Source: an uncultured Saprospiraceae bacterium (GTDB lineage Bacteria; Bacteroidota; Bacteroidia; Chitinophagales; Saprospiraceae). Taken from it: DNA of 30,093 nucleotides. The position numbers and the translations under genes were made by a program. Positions 5,381-14,768 of the stretch are shown in pieces. The DNA is taken from contig CALCSX010000133.1 in the NCBI GenBank assembly GCA_937894165.1, positions 1 to 30,093 of the forward strand. The letters are read 5' to 3'. Each line of letters begins with the position of its first letter. Within the stretch, counting starts at the first letter, position 1. A model generated the notes under the pieces. It saw only the letters and a list, made by a program, of their open reading frames with translations. It made no database searches and had not been told where the DNA came from.

Positions 5381-8371
5381 CTAATCCTTTATTAAAAGTG
5401 CAGTTCCGTCGTCCGGTATCTGAAGTGAATAATAAATATTGTCCAATATTTTATTCCTGTAATTTCCTGTTATTAGTTTTCTATTGTCCATCGTAGGATA
5501 GGTACGATTGGACAAGAAAATATATACAAAGCCATTCTCAGGATCAGTCCATGCGCATGTTCCGGTGAAACCGGTATGTCCATATAATTGATCAGATGCC
5601 AATACTGTCACATTTTGAGCTTTTTTATTATCTGTCTGCTTCATATCAAAACCTAAACCTCGACGTGAATCCCCTATCAATCGGTGTGTAAATAAATCCA
5701 CCGTCTCTTGTCTGAGCAATCTTTCCCCATTGTAGAAACCCTTATTCCTCAACATTTCCATTATAGCAGCTAAACTCATCGCATCCGAAAAAATACCGGC
5801 ATGACCGGCCACACCCCCTAACATCGCAGCCCCCATGTCATGTACATATCCTTGTAATATCTGATTCCTGAAATAATTATCTTTCTCAGATGGTACAATT
5901 TTGTTCTTCTCAGCAAATTCTAATGGATTGTAGCCAATACTCTCCAAACCCATAGGATAATAAAACTCATCTTTAACAAACGTTGCAAGATCTTTACCAC
6001 TTACACTCTCCACCAGACGCGCCAGCAAATACATGCCCAAATCACTGTAAATATAAGTTTTTCTTATACTAACCGGAGATTCTATGATCTGATTCCAGAT
6101 TTCATCTACATAATTATTCCTTAGGAACAAATTCTCAGCTACCATAACACTGAAATCCTCTTTCAATTCTTTCGTATAATACACATTGGAAGCATAGGAT
6201 TTGCGCCTTTCGAAAGTTAATGTCTTTCTGTAAAAAGGTATCCACGCTATTAATCCGGACCTGTGTGTCATCACCTCTTCAATAGTCATCTTGGACTTAT
6301 TGGTTTCTACCAGTTCCGTTAAATAATATGATAGAGGTTGTTTAATATCAACCTTGCCCTGATCGTAAAGTTTCATGATGGCAAGCGTCGTTGCAGCCAC
6401 TTTGGTAATTGAAGCTACATCGAATATATCATCTTTTTCCATGGGACGATCTTTCTTTTCAGTATGGTGACCAAAGGCCTTGTGGTAAAATACTTTTCCA
6501 TCCTTAGCAACCAATACCACACAGCCCGGAGCTGCCTTATCCGCTATAACCTTATTGGAAAGACTGTCGATTCTTTTCAGATAATATTCATCAATATCCA
6601 ATTCTTCAGGACTAGCAAAAGAAAGTTTCATTAATAACTCAGTCTCTACACCCTGCCCGAATTTTGCTTTTGAAGAAGATGTTACAGGTAACTTACCTTT
6701 GAAAACATAAGCTCCGAAGATTGCTGCAGGTACAGCTTTTTCAACATCTTCATCCTCTATATAGGTAGTGATTAGGCACTTGGCATCATCGAAAACGACC
6801 GCAGCATAAGGACTGCCATTCATCACAACAACTGTCTTAATATTTCTCTCTTGCAATATTTCCACAAGCTTATTTACTGAACTATGAACCCCCCATCTTC
6901 CCGAAACCTTCTTATTCATATTGTAAATACTAATAACAACCATATCCTTATCATTGCAGGCATTAGCCAAGGTCGCTATTTGGGATTCTGACAATTGTGA
7001 AGGCTTGGAAAAATGCTCAAAATCTCCGTACTTTCCTAACTCGGTTTGCATTAATGTCTTTTCTGTTTTTCCAATGGCTATGGAGGTGAAGGACATATCG
7101 GCCTTTCTCTTTAAGGGTAAAACATTCTCTTCATCTCTTATTAATGTAATGGCATCCTTGATAATATCTCTTTTTAGTTTCTTCGCTTTGTCGCTTACCA
7201 AAATCTTTTCAGCCTTCTCAGCATTCAGCTCTTGAAAATCTAAAATGCCCAACCGCAATTTAAAAAGTAATATTTTCTGTACCTTTTGATTAAATTCAAA
7301 TCTATTGATTCTCCCTTTAATCACAGCGTCCAAAACAGAATTGTAGGCTATATCCATATCCGAAGGAAGTAGTATGACATCTGAACCTGCCTGCAAAGTC
7401 ATTACCTCTGCCTCTCCGGCTTTGAAATTCTTCAACACACCTTGCATCTCCATGGCATCTGTAAATATGAGCCCCTGAAAGTTATACTGTACTTTTAAAA
7501 TGTCGTGAATCACCTTCCGTGAAAGTGAAGTCGGTAATTTTGGGGTATTATCCAAAGCCGGGACATTCAAATGAGCAATCATTACTCCCTGAAGGCCATT
7601 ATTTCCCAGAATCTTAAAAGGAAACATTTCCAACATAGAAAGTCTGAGAGAATCAAATTTCAATACTGGCAAATCATAATGAGAATCGGTATCTGTGTCA
7701 CCATGTCCCGGAAAATGCTTGCCCACAGCCATGACCCCGCCATCCTGTAAACCCGAAGCGTATAATTGCCCTTTAGAAATAACATTTGACCTGTCTTCGC
7801 CGAAAGATCTGTCATTTATTACCGGATTAGAGGGATTATTATTGATATCGATAACCGGGGCAAAATTAACATGAACTCCTATGGCTTTTAATTGTCTGGC
7901 AACTTCCTTACCAAAATCATAAATAAGGGTATTGTCCTGCAAAGCTCCCATCATCAACTGCCGCGGGAAATTCACCACTCCGGTCTTAAATCTCATTGCC
8001 GGCCCCCACTCAGCATCCATGGACACCATTAAAGGTAATTTCGAGGATTCTTGATATCTATTGATCAATTCAACCTGCTTCCCCGCTGTTCCCTGGAAGA
8101 AACATAATCCACCCACATTGTATTTCTTGATTTGATCTTCGACTTGCTTTTCATATGCCGCTCCCTTGTCAGAATGAGCTCGTATCATAAACAACTGTCC
8201 CACCTTCTCCTCCATGGTCATGGCAGAAAACAAACTATCCACTATCACTTTTTCTCCCGGGAGCATAGCAAAACTGTATGGTTCACTACCCGGCAGCTTA
8301 TTGTGATCCAATTTTGTTGCCACCAGCGTTAAAAGAAAAATCAATATAAATTTCACCATAAAACCATTCAT
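5381..8371 (-). CDS. GH3 N-acetylglucosaminidase fused to beta-lactamase-fold domain
   Basis: A 996-residue exported enzyme with signal peptide (about 1-20). Residues 45-380 are a glycoside hydrolase family 3 barrel with the NagZ signature KHFPGHGDTDTDSH (218-231) and the nucleophile Asp305 in FTDAMEMQG (303-311). Residues about 400-580 match the second GH3 domain. From about 600 follows a class C beta-lactamase/serine hydrolase fold with SITK (654-657; Ser654 catalytic, Lys657), YSD at 775-777 in the YxN position and HTG at 932-934 in the KTG position. This two-enzyme fusion is known in Bacteroidota and is thought to act on cell-wall muropeptides in periplasm: the GH3 part removes GlcNAc and the second part probably cleaves an amide or ester bond. 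It appears to be its own transcription unit with a box at 8420-8427. Met5 is an alternative start. Confidence 0.9.
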   Translation of the reverse strand: MNGFMVKFILIFLLTLVATKLDHNKLPGSEPYSFAMLPGEKVIVDSLFSAMTMEEKVGQLFMIRAHSDKGAAYEKQVEDQIKKYNVGGLCFFQGTAGKQVELINRYQESSKLPLMVSMDAEWGPAMRFKTGVVNFPRQLMMGALQDNTLIYDFGKEVARQLKAIGVHVNFAPVIDINNNPSNPVINDRSFGEDRSNVISKGQLYASGLQDGGVMAVGKHFPGHGDTDTDSHYDLPVLKFDSLRLSMLEMFPFKILGNNGLQGVMIAHLNVPALDNTPKLPTSLSRKVIHDILKVQYNFQGLIFTDAMEMQGVLKNFKAGEAEVMTLQAGSDVILLPSDMDIAYNSVLDAVIKGRINRFEFNQKVQKILLFKLRLGILDFQELNAEKAEKILVSDKAKKLKRDIIKDAITLIRDEENVLPLKRKADMSFTSIAIGKTEKTLMQTELGKYGDFEHFSKPSQLSESQIATLANACNDKDMVVISIYNMNKKVSGRWGVHSSVNKLVEILQERNIKTVVVMNGSPYAAVVFDDAKCLITTYIEDEDVEKAVPAAIFGAYVFKGKLPVTSSSKAKFGQGVETELLMKLSFASPEELDIDEYYLKRIDSLSNKVIADKAAPGCVVLVAKDGKVFYHKAFGHHTEKKDRPMEKDDIFDVASITKVAATTLAIMKLYDQGKVDIKQPLSYYLTELVETNKSKMTIEEVMTHRSGLIAWIPFYRKTLTFERRKSYASNVYYTKELKEDFSVMVAENLFLRNNYVDEIWNQIIESPVSIRKTYIYSDLGMYLLARLVESVSGKDLATFVKDEFYYPMGLESIGYNPLEFAEKNKIVPSEKDNYFRNQILQGYVHDMGAAMLGGVAGHAGIFSDAMSLAAIMEMLRNKGFYNGERLLRQETVDLFTHRLIGDSRRGLGFDMKQTDNKKAQNVTVLASDQLYGHTGFTGTCAWTDPENGFVYIFLSNRTYPTMDNRKLITGNYRNKILDNIYYSLQIPDDGTALLIKD

Positions 8372-8419
8372 TTGCCACCTAAATATTGTCGGGTAAATAT
8401 AATAAATTTAAATGGAAAA

Positions 8420-8427
8420 CAAATCTA
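8420..8427 (-). promoter_or_regulatory. Bacteroidota -7 box for the GH3 fusion gene
   Basis: On the minus strand the sequence reads TAGATTTG, a full match to TAnnTTTG, about 50 bases before the start codon at 8371. No clear -33 TTTG was found at the usual distance. The flanking 8372-8604 has no gene. Confidence 0.5.
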
Positions 8428-8604
8428 TTCATATTAATATTTAATTTAATACATAAATACAAATGAAATATACGTCCTGTACATTTCAACAAAATTACAA
8501 TAGTACTACAACGCAATTTCAAAGCTATTTATTAGCAAGAAAATGAACTAAAAACTAAGGACCATAGAATTGAATACAGTATTTGAGTTTTCTTACTGCG
8601 TCAA

Positions 8605-9156
8605 TTACTTAATACATTCCAAAACAAAAGCAGGGGGAATATTCAAAGGAACAAAACTTATATTCACACTGGCAAATCGACTGGTGTAAAGCGCTTTTTC
8701 CTTCAGAGAATAATGCATTTGTATAAAACTACCATCCTCCTTCAATGCCAAAATACATGTATTTAATATCCGCTGACGCAATTCCTCCGGAAGAATTACA
8801 AAGGGGAGTGCTGAAATAATGGCATCCACCTCTTCCAAATCATTCTTTTGAAGGTGAAGTAGCAAATTCTCAGCAGAATCCTGAATTATAATTAATCTTG
8901 GATCTTTTATAGTCGCTAATATTTCAATCATATTGGGATTAACTTCAAAGCAGAATAACTTTGAACGCACACTCATCTGACTTAAAATTCTACGTGTAAT
9001 TACACCATCCCCGGCACCGAGTTCTACAATTACTTCACAGGTTGAAAAATCAACATTCTTAATCATCCTTTTGCTCAAGAACCGGGAACTACGAGCCACT
9101 GTACCCATAGTTTTAAAGTTTTTGATGCCCTCTCGTAAAAAATTAAGCTTATTCAT
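8605..9156 (-). CDS. PmtA-like SAM-dependent methyltransferase
   Basis: A 183-residue class I methyltransferase. The SAM-binding loop VELGAGDG is at 44-51, an acidic residue in FEVN (70-73) would hold the ribose, DSAENL (93-98) follows, then SALPF (115-119) and FIQMHYS (144-150). The order VARSSRFL... / GAGDGVITRRIL / DSA.. / ALPF / F-x-Q-x-x-Y is that of the phospholipid N-methyltransferase (PmtA) / rRNA-dimethyladenosine-like group, which in some bacteria methylates phosphatidylethanolamine. Phospholipid as substrate is an inference; an RNA or small-molecule substrate is possible. It lies 10 bases after the OmpA-family gene and ends the run that starts with birA. Confidence 0.75.
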   Translation of the reverse strand: MNKLNFLREGIKNFKTMGTVARSSRFLSKRMIKNVDFSTCEVIVELGAGDGVITRRILSQMSVRSKLFCFEVNPNMIEILATIKDPRLIIIQDSAENLLLHLQKNDLEEVDAIISALPFVILPEELRQRILNTCILALKEDGSFIQMHYSLKEKALYTSRFASVNISFVPLNIPPAFVLECIK

Positions 9157-9166
9157 ACCCCGCCTT

Positions 9167-11287
9167 CTAATCTTTAATTGTATTGTAATAAGGCAATAAA
9201 TTGGGATGAAGCTGGAGGAGTTCTTGGTTAAAGTCTGTAGATTGTAATCTATTTCCTTTCAAATAAGGCACAATAAATGCATCCGGCACACCTTCCCTAT
9301 TCATCCTGTTTGCCAATGACTTTGCGCCTTCATATTTAAAATTTAGTCCCGCTGTATATCGATAAGACCCACTGCCCATAGGACTTTCTATAGATACAAA
9401 CTGATTATTACTTGAATTAGAACCTGTATACATTTGTCGAACTACTGTAAACTGAACTTTATAAAAACTCCCCTCAAAAAATTCTTTCAATTGCTGCCCC
9501 TTTTCATCTAAATTCACCTCACTAACAGCCAATGGTTCAGAATTAAATCTCACTTCTCTGGTAGCCATGTCATATAATATAAACTCAATTCTATTGTTCA
9601 TTGTTGAAGCCATCGGATTGGCCCGGCCGTTGATAAATTCCTTTATTAAAGGAAAATTTGCCCCAAAACCCATCAAATCAATGCGTCCGGCGGCCACTCC
9701 CTTACTTACCAGATAATCCCCCACCTTTTCCGCCCGCTTTATTGTAAAAAATAAATCGAAATCACTATTTCCACTTGCGGCGGCATGGCAGAGTATCTTC
9801 ACATTTAGTCCAGGATTCCTTTTTAGTATGGTAGTCAATTCTGCGATTATAGGCATATTGGTAGGACTTAAAATATTCTCATCCCTATAATAAATTGCAG
9901 GCAAAGTACCCTCCTCAACAATTACACTCTCAATTGCAGTTGGATCATCTTTTTCGATGTTCTGAATTCTCTCCAGATAGTCTTCTACCTGGTAGAAAAA
10001 TTCCGGGTTGGAAAGAGTAAATTGTTCCTTCGCAGGTGTTTTATTGTAAAAATTGTAGATATCATAACCACCAAAGCCCCCGGGTTTATTGGAGGCAAAA
10101 TATGCTTTCATGCCATCCGGATGAATTTTGAAAAACTTCTCATCAGCGCCTGAATTTAAGGGCATACCAAGATTCTCCGGTGTTGACCAAGTTAGATTCT
10201 CATCGTCAAGACGAGAACGAAAAACATCAAAACCACCGATTGATTTATCATTATTAGAGGAGAAATATAAAGTTCGACCGTCAAATGACAGAAATGGAGA
10301 AATTTCATCGTAGGTTGTATTAATCTTAGAACCTAGATTGATCGGTATAGACCATTTGCCCTCTCTGAAATACGAAAAATACAAATCATATCCACCAAAT
10401 CCCTCAGGCTTCACAGCAGAAAACAAAACCAAACTATCTCTGTAAAAAACCAAATCCTTGTCGCCACTCCTTCCTTCAAATGGACTATCCATTGTCTTTG
10501 TAGCCTCCTCGATAGGCAGGTCAAGACTGTCCACCATCAATTCAGCGTTAACGTAGTATTTACCTCTTTTAAAGAACAATGCTTTCCCGCGTTGACTTAT
10601 ATCCAACAGCCATTCATTAGTAGTCGTATTGAGCCTGGGATTCATTTGATCCGGTTCAGTCCAGTTCCCATTGAAATACTCCGACATAAATAAGTTACAA
10701 CGGATATCTTTCTCGGAATTAGGGAATATTCTATTGAAATAAATTCTGTTCTCCAGGTTAGTACTCAAAGCCAGATTTAGTTCATCATTTTTACTGTTGA
10801 TCTTTTCACCAAGATTTTCAGCGAATCCCAACTTGTCCGCATATTGCAACCCCGCGCCCTGATAAGCCTTTTTCAAGTTTTCTAGAGCACTCTCGTAAAA
10901 AACATCCTTTGGCTTGGCCTTATTCAGATAATTTCTGTAAGCTGCAATTGCGCGAGGGAATTGATCGGAATAATGCAATGCCAATGCCTCTATAAAAAGA
11001 AAATCATTATTTAAAAATCTTGTATTGGATGCATATGATCTGTATAAATTTAGGCATTCATCTGCCTTACCCGAAAAAATAAGCGACAAATAATATTCAC
11101 TTAAATCCTCGCGTTTCAGTGTATTCCCTTTCTCCAAATATTTCCGGAACCAATCCTGTGAACTTAAATACTCTCCATATGAGAAATTCTCCTTCGCCAG
11201 GTCAATTTCACTTTGGGCAATTCCCGGCTGTGCAAAACGGAAACTACCAAGAATTAAAATGACCAATAAGGTGAGGCTATATTTCAA
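9167..11287 (-). CDS. TPR-PD40-OmpA family envelope protein
   Basis: A 706-residue exported protein with signal peptide (about 1-25, cut near IAQS). Residues 27-150 are helical and TPR-like. A beta-propeller of PD40 type spans about 155-415, with repeat cores GGYDLYFS (298-305), GGFDVFRS (351-358) and GGYDIYNF (407-414). An OmpA C-terminal-like domain covers about 475-572, ending in NNRIEF. A last region (605-680) starts FYKVQFTVV and resembles a SPOR-type fold. Proteins of this design tether outer membrane and peptidoglycan in Bacteroidota; PorE of type IX secretion is a relative but has a lipobox and a carboxypeptidase-regulatory domain, both missing here. The usual HTD motif of OmpA domains is replaced by CHAAAS (500-505), so peptidoglycan binding is uncertain. 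Spacing is 30 bases to the E2 gene and 10 to the methyltransferase gene. Confidence 0.8.
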   Translation of the reverse strand: MKYSLTLLVILILGSFRFAQPGIAQSEIDLAKENFSYGEYLSSQDWFRKYLEKGNTLKREDLSEYYLSLIFSGKADECLNLYRSYASNTRFLNNDFLFIEALALHYSDQFPRAIAAYRNYLNKAKPKDVFYESALENLKKAYQGAGLQYADKLGFAENLGEKINSKNDELNLALSTNLENRIYFNRIFPNSEKDIRCNLFMSEYFNGNWTEPDQMNPRLNTTTNEWLLDISQRGKALFFKRGKYYVNAELMVDSLDLPIEEATKTMDSPFEGRSGDKDLVFYRDSLVLFSAVKPEGFGGYDLYFSYFREGKWSIPINLGSKINTTYDEISPFLSFDGRTLYFSSNNDKSIGGFDVFRSRLDDENLTWSTPENLGMPLNSGADEKFFKIHPDGMKAYFASNKPGGFGGYDIYNFYNKTPAKEQFTLSNPEFFYQVEDYLERIQNIEKDDPTAIESVIVEEGTLPAIYYRDENILSPTNMPIIAELTTILKRNPGLNVKILCHAAASGNSDFDLFFTIKRAEKVGDYLVSKGVAAGRIDLMGFGANFPLIKEFINGRANPMASTMNNRIEFILYDMATREVRFNSEPLAVSEVNLDEKGQQLKEFFEGSFYKVQFTVVRQMYTGSNSSNNQFVSIESPMGSGSYRYTAGLNFKYEGAKSLANRMNREGVPDAFIVPYLKGNRLQSTDFNQELLQLHPNLLPYYNTIKD

Positions 11288-11317
11288 ATTTTTACCTTTT
11301 AAATAAATCAGAATTTA

Positions 11318-12637
11318 TCAAACCTCTCTGTTTGGATCGAAAGCTTCCAAATAATCCGAAACTCTTTTCAAAAACGACCCTCCTAAAGCACCATCCACCA
11401 CTCTGTGATCATAAGACATTGAAAGGAACATCATACTTCTTACAGCAATAACATCTCCATGTTCTGTCTCTAAAACGGCAGGCTTCTTCTTAATAGCTCC
11501 TGTCGCCATGATCGCTACCTGCGGCTGATTAATGATCGGAGTTCCCATCACATTTCCGAAGGTACCTACATTGGTAAGCGTAAAGGTGCCACCCTGAACC
11601 TCATCCGGCTTCAATTTCCCCGCTCTTGCTCTTTCCGCCAAATCATTGACTGTCTTAGCTATGCCGACTAAATTTAGCATATCAGCATTTTTAATGACCG
11701 GCACGATGAGATTACCTGAAGGGAGCGCTGCCGCCATTCCTATATTGATGTCCAATTTCTTTATTATCTTATCTCCATCTACAGAAACATTCACCAATGG
11801 GAAATCCCCAATAGCCTTGGCTACAGCTTCGATAAAGAACGGTGTAAATGTTATTTTAGTACCATATTTCTTAGCGAAGGCATTCTTGCTCTTATCTCTC
11901 CATTTTACTATATTGGTCACATCAACCTCCACAAATGAAGTCACATGTGGCGAAACCCTTTTCGACATCACCATATGATCAGAAATCATTCTTCTCATCC
12001 TGTCCATTTCAATGATTTCCACATTTCCGCTAGGATTTGTTTGAGGAATAGAAGACTTCGTTTCTGAGGCGGCGGAAGATGTTGTTTGAGAAGTGGCTTT
12101 TTTAACTTCGGTTGGCGCAGCAGGTTTTCCTGAGGATTTCTGCATTACAAAATCCAAAATATCCTTCTTCGTAACTCTTGAATTTAATCCACTTCCTTCG
12201 ATATTATCGAGTTCTTCCTGGCTAATGCCCTCTGATGCAGCTATATTTCTTACCAATGGCGAGTAAAATCTGTCCTCACTTGAACTTACATTAGTTCGTA
12301 AATCTTCTTCCAATTTTTCACTTGGTGGAACCTCCGTACTAGTAGTCTGGCTTACTTCATCATTTTTTTCCTCACTTTGACTCTCCTCCCCTGCTGCCTC
12401 TGTTTCAATTATAGCTATCACTTTTCCTATCGCTACTACATCGTCAGGCTGAAAAAGTATTTCCTTTATTACCCCTTCTACCGGAGAAGGTATCTCTGAA
12501 TCTACCTTATCTGTCGCAATTTCTAAAATAGTTTCGTCCAATTCTACTCTATCTCCCACCTGTTTTGACCAGGAAAGGATAGTCGCTTCCATTATACTCT
12601 CACCCATTTTAGGCATTATAAGCTCATATTTCGCCAT
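11318..12637 (-). CDS. 2-oxoacid dehydrogenase E2 (lipoyl acyltransferase)
   Basis: A 439-residue cytoplasmic E2 subunit. The N-terminal lipoyl domain (2-78) carries the modified lysine Lys44 in ATDKVDSEIP. An acidic Ser/Thr linker follows, then the E3/E1-binding domain at about 124-163 (YSPLVRNIA...SRVTKKDIL), a second Ala/Ser/Thr/Pro linker, and the catalytic acyltransferase domain at about 205-435 with the active-site HRVVDG (His411, Asp415). The single lipoyl domain and the DKVDSEIPSP context fit the branched-chain 2-oxoacid type, which supplies branched acyl-CoA for iso-fatty acids, but pyruvate dehydrogenase cannot be excluded. E1 and E3 genes are not in the window, so this is a detached E2. 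It lies 43 bases after cinA. Confidence 0.92.
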   Translation of the reverse strand: MAKYELIMPKMGESIMEATILSWSKQVGDRVELDETILEIATDKVDSEIPSPVEGVIKEILFQPDDVVAIGKVIAIIETEAAGEESQSEEKNDEVSQTTSTEVPPSEKLEEDLRTNVSSSEDRFYSPLVRNIAASEGISQEELDNIEGSGLNSRVTKKDILDFVMQKSSGKPAAPTEVKKATSQTTSSAASETKSSIPQTNPSGNVEIIEMDRMRRMISDHMVMSKRVSPHVTSFVEVDVTNIVKWRDKSKNAFAKKYGTKITFTPFFIEAVAKAIGDFPLVNVSVDGDKIIKKLDINIGMAAALPSGNLIVPVIKNADMLNLVGIAKTVNDLAERARAGKLKPDEVQGGTFTLTNVGTFGNVMGTPIINQPQVAIMATGAIKKKPAVLETEHGDVIAVRSMMFLSMSYDHRVVDGALGGSFLKRVSDYLEAFDPNREV

Positions 12638-12680
12638 CTCAATGTTTAAATTCGTTAAAAATTATTGCAAAATTAGTTAT

Positions 12681-13922
12681 TTATCTTTCTATTAAAAATT
12701 TTCTGAGCATATTCAATGCCAGATTGCAGAAAATTTGAATATTGACATTTCTGTTTTTCGAAAATAAAAACTGTTTCACCTCTTTCCTTTCCTTCGTTCC
12801 TACACCTATAAACACCGTACCAACAGGCTTGTGCTCACTTCCACCCGAAGGTCCGGCAATGCCTGTAATGCTAATTCCAAAATCAGTTCCCGTCAATTTT
12901 AATAGACCATCCAACATTTCAGAAGCTACCTGTTCCGAAACAGCACCGTATTGCTCAAGCGATTCTTTAGAAACACCCAAGATCTTTTCCTTCATCTCAT
13001 TACTATAGGTAACGAATCCCCCTTCGAATATTTCGGCACTACCGCTTAAGGCAACTATTCTACTGGCCAAAGTGCCGCCCGTACAGCTTTCTGCAAGACT
13101 TAAGTTTAGTTTTCCGGCATGTAATATATCACTCACCACAACTTCGAGGCTGTCATCATCATAGCCATATACTGCGTCCCCAAGTATATGCTCAATATCC
13201 TGAACTACTTTTTCCAGACCAGTGTTCAGCTCCTCCCCTTTTTGCCCGCTATAGCTGATTCGTAACTTTACCTCGCCTAATGAGGGCAAATAAGCTATTC
13301 CCATCCCACTCGGTAACTCGTCTTCAATATGAGTGATACTTTCAGCAATTGTAGATTCAGGAAGTCCAAAAGTTCGTATCGTTTTATGAATCACAGTTTT
13401 TACCGCCCGAGATCCTAATAAAGGCAAAACACTATTCTTCATTATATATTCCATTTCGTAGGGAACTCCGGGCAAGGAAAAAATAAGCTTCCCCCTTTCC
13501 TCAAACATCATCCCGGGAGCTGTTCCAACCTTATTTTCCAGAAGATTGGCATTGGCGGGCAGATAACATTGTTTTCGATGTAAGTCTGAAACTATTCTTT
13601 TCCTTCCGGCAAAATAATTATTAATAATTTCCCAGGCCTCTTCATTGAATACCAGGTCGACATTAAAATAATCCGCCAATACATTTTTGGTAATATCATC
13701 CCGCGTGGGACCCAATCCTCCCGTCAGAATAATAACATCACAGTGCTTTTGAGCCTCAAGAATCGCATTTGTAATGGCCTCCCGACTGTCGGAAACTGTA
13801 TATTTCGTTAGAACAGGACAACCTATTTTGCTCATTTGTGTTCCAATCCATGCAGAATTGGTGTCGACAGTCTGCCCCAATAGCAGCTCATCTCCTATTG
13901 CTATAATGATAGAATTTTCCAT
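12681..13922 (-). CDS. cinA: CinA: NMN deamidase / ADP-ribose pyrophosphatase-type protein
   Basis: A 413-residue two-domain protein. The N-terminal MoCF_biosynth/COG1058 domain (1-170) has IIAIGDELLLGQTVDTNS and LTGGLGPTRDDITK (66-79). The C-terminal CinA/PncC domain (from about 255) has LAESCTGG with catalytic Ser279, Tyr306 and Lys311 in TYSNEMK, and the ITGIAGPSGG loop. Full-length CinA proteins recycle NMN in pyridine nucleotide metabolism and, in some species, hydrolyse ADP-ribose; the competence link of the name is from Gram-positives. Both domains look intact and full length. The start lies 9 bases after the birA stop, suggesting joint translation. Confidence 0.95.
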   Translation of the reverse strand: MENSIIIAIGDELLLGQTVDTNSAWIGTQMSKIGCPVLTKYTVSDSREAITNAILEAQKHCDVIILTGGLGPTRDDITKNVLADYFNVDLVFNEEAWEIINNYFAGRKRIVSDLHRKQCYLPANANLLENKVGTAPGMMFEERGKLIFSLPGVPYEMEYIMKNSVLPLLGSRAVKTVIHKTIRTFGLPESTIAESITHIEDELPSGMGIAYLPSLGEVKLRISYSGQKGEELNTGLEKVVQDIEHILGDAVYGYDDDSLEVVVSDILHAGKLNLSLAESCTGGTLASRIVALSGSAEIFEGGFVTYSNEMKEKILGVSKESLEQYGAVSEQVASEMLDGLLKLTGTDFGISITGIAGPSGGSEHKPVGTVFIGVGTKERKEVKQFLFSKNRNVNIQIFCNLALNMLRKFLIER

Positions 13923-13931
13923 TAGTTTTCC

Positions 13932-14708
13932 TTATAATTTAATTCGGATATCTCCATGATTATAAACTTGAATTTGTCCCGCTTGTTCAAGTTCAATCCG
14001 ACCCATTTTATCCACACCGAGAATCTTGCCTCTAAACTCTTCTTCTGAGGCGGAATAAAATATTTTCTCTTCACCATGCCCCCACAATAAACTATTGTAT
14101 TCCTGTTGAATATCCATATATTCTCCTCTGTAAAATTTGATGAGTGATTTCTCCAATTCTGCTGCGAGCACAAATACAATTTCGTCTAATTTACCCTTCC
14201 ATTCCCCATTAAGAAATAAGGAGCCGGCGTGAGGAAGTTCTTCAGGGAATTGTTTCTGTAAAGCATTAATACCTATTCCAACTACCGAAGTACCGATTAC
14301 CTTGCCCTTAAAACTATTTTCAATCAGAATTCCTGCCACTTTTTTATCATCAATCATGATATCATTCGGCCATTTAATTCGAATCCTTTTGTCATCTGTA
14401 AGAAGCTTACTGATGGTTTTGACTGCACCGAGTGCCACAGCTTTATTTAAAAAAAATTGATCATTTAAAGAAGTATTCTTATCTTTCAATATAAGACTGA
14501 AAGCGACAGATTCGTCAGGAGCATTTTCCCATTTTCTGCCATATTGTCCCCTGCCGTGGGTTTGATTATATGACAATATAACCGTTCCATGGATTGGTTT
14601 GGAATTTGCTAATAATATCTTAGCGAAATCATTCGTTGAATCGACGGTATCCAGAGGAACCAGAACCTTTCCAACAAAAAGAGTGTTTTCTAAGGGGTTA
14701 AATACCAT
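13932..14708 (-). CDS. birA: Biotin--[acetyl-CoA carboxylase] ligase
   Basis: A 258-residue monofunctional biotin protein ligase. It attaches biotin via biotinyl-AMP to the carrier protein of acetyl-CoA carboxylase and other biotin enzymes. Visible motifs: DSTNDFAK (23-30), the nucleotide loop GRGQYGRKW (52-60), KWPNDI (112-117), KVAGIL (123-128) and GIGIN (144-148). There is no N-terminal helix-turn-helix, so unlike E. coli BirA it should not repress biotin genes. It is the first gene of the minus-strand run with cinA and E2, and is divergent from rsfS with about 60 bases between the starts. A -7 type box lies at 14749-14756. Confidence 0.95.
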   Translation of the reverse strand: MVFNPLENTLFVGKVLVPLDTVDSTNDFAKILLANSKPIHGTVILSYNQTHGRGQYGRKWENAPDESVAFSLILKDKNTSLNDQFFLNKAVALGAVKTISKLLTDDKRIRIKWPNDIMIDDKKVAGILIENSFKGKVIGTSVVGIGINALQKQFPEELPHAGSLFLNGEWKGKLDEIVFVLAAELEKSLIKFYRGEYMDIQQEYNSLLWGHGEEKIFYSASEEEFRGKILGVDKMGRIELEQAGQIQVYNHGDIRIKL

Positions 14709-14748
14709 ACAAAATGTAAAATTTAATCTTTATTTTTATAAAAAATAG

Positions 14749-14756
14749 CAAATATA
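14749..14756 (-). promoter_or_regulatory. -7 box for birA in the birA/rsfS divergent region
   Basis: The minus strand reads TATATTTG, matching TAnnTTTG, about 41 bases before the birA start. The same few bases overlap the leader of rsfS, so both promoters must share this 60-base AT-rich gap. No plus-strand box of this type is seen for rsfS. Confidence 0.45.
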
Positions 14757-14768
14757 AAAGGAAGAAAT

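Noticed and set aside
9167..11287. PorE component of type IX secretion
   Set aside because: The TPR-PD40-OmpA layout is similar, but there is no lipobox and no carboxypeptidase-regulatory domain, and no other secretion genes are near.
13922..14179. Open frame of 85 codons inside birA, same strand, other frame
   Set aside because: Overlaps birA entirely except for a few bases; no independent support.
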